From NCBI RefSeq assembly GCF_020521235.1, contig NZ_BLAY01000072.1:1-47344 (forward strand): a stretch of 47,344 bases of DNA, read 5' to 3'. The DNA is from Microseira wollei NIES-4236 (lineage in GTDB: Bacteria; Cyanobacteriota; Cyanobacteriia; Cyanobacteriales; Aerosakkonemataceae). The translations under genes and the position numbers were made by a program. This document shows positions 45,976 to 47,344 of the stretch, piece by piece; position 1 is the stretch's first letter; every line of letters starts with the position of its first letter. Under the pieces are notes generated by a model that had not been told where the DNA came from, did no database searches, and was given only the letters and a program-made list of their open reading frames with translations.

Positions 45976-47344
45976 CTACAACCAATTCCCAATTAACACA
46001 AAGGAAGCCCAAAAATATGGCTGGTTGTGTAAGGGATTTTTCCAAACAGCAAGTTGGGCTTTGCGGAGTGCTTCTGCCTTAGAAATTTTACTGTCTTTCC
46101 GGGTTAGCTGGCGATAGAATTCGCTCATCATTTCAGATGTTGATTCATCATTAACCGACCACAAACTTGCTAGAGTACTGCGGGCGCCAGAGCGCAGAGC
46201 AAATCCTGCTAATCCTAAAGTCGCACGTCGATCTCCCGCTGCGGTTTGACAGGCGCTCATCACCAGTAATTCAATCGGATTGGCAATACCCAACTTACTT
46301 TTTTGGAACAAAACATCTAAATCTTTAATCCCTATTTTGTCCTCCCAAGTTAGTAGAAATGTTTCTTCTGGATTGGAACTAAATTGACCGTGAGTTGCCA
46401 AGTGCAGCACGGGAAAAGATTTACCCTCGATTGCTGTTTGAAAGCTGGCGCGGGTAAATTGTTGATTGAGCAAAATCTCTGCTTTAACTTCAGAACTAAT
46501 TTGTTTAATTTCTTTTTCTACAGCAGGTAAGGCAATAAATCCTTGGCGTGCTTCGGTTAAGGCGGCTGCTAATACGGTAAATTCTTTTGATTCGAGTGGT
46601 TCGGGAAATAATTGCAAACCTGGACTTATAGCAACGCTGTATTTTTCTATCAGATACTGTTTCCCATCGTAAAGTGCAGCCATTGGTAAGTTGCGGAACA
46701 AACCATCGGGAACAAATACTAAAGTTTTAATATTGTTACTGGCTAAATCTGCTGCACCGGGTTGAATCAACCAGTCATAAACTTGTTTAGATAGTTGCCT
46801 TCGCTCGTCGCGGGAATAAGCTGGGAAAAGGGCAGAGTAGAAGTTTTCCAGAGTTTTTTCTACTTCCTGGCGAGGTAGTTGGGTGGCGTAGTGGCGTAGG
46901 GGTTGATTGGGAATCGAGAGAATTACTTCTAAGCGATCGCTTAAAATAATCGGATATATCACCGCTGCTTTTGTATCAATTTGATCGATTTCCACCGGCT
47001 TACTTTTGATACAAGCATCGCCAAAAAAGTTATCTAATTCTGCCAGTTGTAATGCTTCGAGGACTTGACGAGCTTTGGCTAGGTTAGCTTGTTCGATCCC
47101 CCCCTGCCCCCCCTTGCCAAGGGGGGGTGTGCCCTGGTTGTCCTGGTTCTGGTTCCCTGGCTCAGCCTGGGAACGGATTACACCAGGCTCAGCCTGGTAA
47201 TTCAGGGGGGGTGTGCCCTGGTTCCCTGGCTCAGCCTGGGAACGGATTACACCAGGCTCAGCCTGGTAATTCAGGGGGGGTGTGCCCTGGTTCCCTGGCT
47301 CAGCCTGGGAACGGATTACACCAGGCTCAGCCTGGTAATTCAGG
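45976..47344 (-). CDS. CHAT domain protein, partial (cassette II)
   Basis: The C-terminal 455 codons of a CHAT protein; the 5' part lies beyond the window. The frame stays open upstream of the internal Met at 46995, through KARQVLEALQLAELDNFFGD (identical in layout to KQARTVIEALQLAELDNFF of the cassette I protein), and on through the 69-bp repeat array to the window end, so 46995 is not the start. Catalytic regions are kept: LHLATHGQFSSNPEE (His) and MSACQTAAGDRRA (Cys). The repeats add at least two and a half units of NQGTPPLNYQAEPGVIRSQ plus AEPG between the TPR region and the CHAT domain. No such insert is present in the cassette I protein. Confidence 0.9.
   Translation of the reverse strand, partial: LNYQAEPGVIRSQAEPGNQGTPPLNYQAEPGVIRSQAEPGNQGTPPLNYQAEPGVIRSQAEPGNQNQDNQGTPPLGKGGQGGIEQANLAKARQVLEALQLAELDNFFGDACIKSKPVEIDQIDTKAAVIYPIILSDRLEVILSIPNQPLRHYATQLPRQEVEKTLENFYSALFPAYSRDERRQLSKQVYDWLIQPGAADLASNNIKTLVFVPDGLFRNLPMAALYDGKQYLIEKYSVAISPGLQLFPEPLESKEFTVLAAALTEARQGFIALPAVEKEIKQISSEVKAEILLNQQFTRASFQTAIEGKSFPVLHLATHGQFSSNPEETFLLTWEDKIGIKDLDVLFQKSKLGIANPIELLVMSACQTAAGDRRATLGLAGFALRSGARSTLASLWSVNDESTSEMMSEFYRQLTRKDSKISKAEALRKAQLAVWKNPLHNQPYFWASFVLIGNWL
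47155..47344. repeat. 69-bp tandem repeat inside the CHAT gene
   Basis: Units start at 47155, 47224 and 47293 and continue past the window; units are identical where compared. Each contains inverted ggctcagcctggg/ccaggctcagcctgg segments. The 69-bp length equals 23 codons, so any unit number keeps the frame, and the coding frame has no stop in any unit. A G-rich partial unit precedes at 47121-47154. Confidence 0.95.

Noticed and set aside
47155-47344. Possible CRISPR array
   Set aside because: Units are directly tandem and identical with no variable spacers, and lie inside a coding frame.

Overview
The window looks like chromosomal DNA of a cyanobacterium, probably filamentous. The evidence is: abundant GCGATCGC (HIP1) octamers; cyanobacterial-type genes (acyl-ACP synthetase, YlqD-like protein, plastid-type pyruvate dehydrogenase E2, slr1659-like STAS protein, DUF928, CHAT-TPR, CHASE2 receptors, PEP-CTERM protein); and many heptamer repeats (ATTAGCA/ATTACCC types) and small palindromic elements. 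No rRNA, tRNA or CRISPR array was seen.

Layout. 1-900: duplicated repeat DNA and a DUF427 gene. 911-8846: ordinary plus-strand genes: recQ, a Coq4-like protein, aas, a YlqD-like protein and pdhC. 9048-9744 (minus): a STAS protein and the 3' stub of a lost SpoIIE-type phosphatase. 9921-17430 (minus): two tandem carotenoid oxygenase (CCD) genes, CCD-1 intact and CCD-2 cut by two IS200/IS605-family elements. 17807-23681 (minus): cassette I, transcribed CHAT-TPR, then DUF928, then CHASE2-SpoIIE phosphatase. 24087-28040 (minus): a haemagglutinin-type exoprotein gene (TpsA-like) interrupted by an IS. 28228-29496 (plus): a DUF917 gene. 29789-36498 (minus): three more CCD copies, all damaged (frameshift, N-terminal stub, two nonsense codons), with another IS between them. 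36776-37080: a TpsA 3' stub. 37959-40222 (plus): a PEP-CTERM gene split by an IS closely related to the one in CCD-2. 41590-47344 (minus): cassette II, CHAT-TPR (running off the end), DUF928, and CHASE2-histidine kinase-receiver-adenylate cyclase.

How it fits together. The most interesting structure is the pair of paralogous three-gene cassettes. Gene order, strand, DUF928 repeats and CHASE2 sensor are the same in both, but the output module differs: a PP2C/SpoIIE phosphatase in cassette I, a kinase-receiver-cyclase in cassette II. A secreted haemagglutinin-like gene or its relic, and CCD genes, lie near both cassettes, so a larger ancestral block may have been duplicated. This suggests (inference) a cell-envelope sensing system linking a CHASE2 periplasmic sensor to a caspase-like CHAT protein and an exported DUF928 protein.

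The rest of the accessory region is a record of transposition and decay. Removing three of the IS elements in silico restores exact reading frames, which fixes their ends and target sites (TTCAT for IS-1 and IS-5, GTTAC for IS-3). IS end hairpins covary between the two related copies. Several non-autonomous elements with terminal inverted repeats were recognised, and repeat DNA has entered coding sequence at least twice: a 69-bp array in cassette II CHAT and heptamers in the kinase domain.
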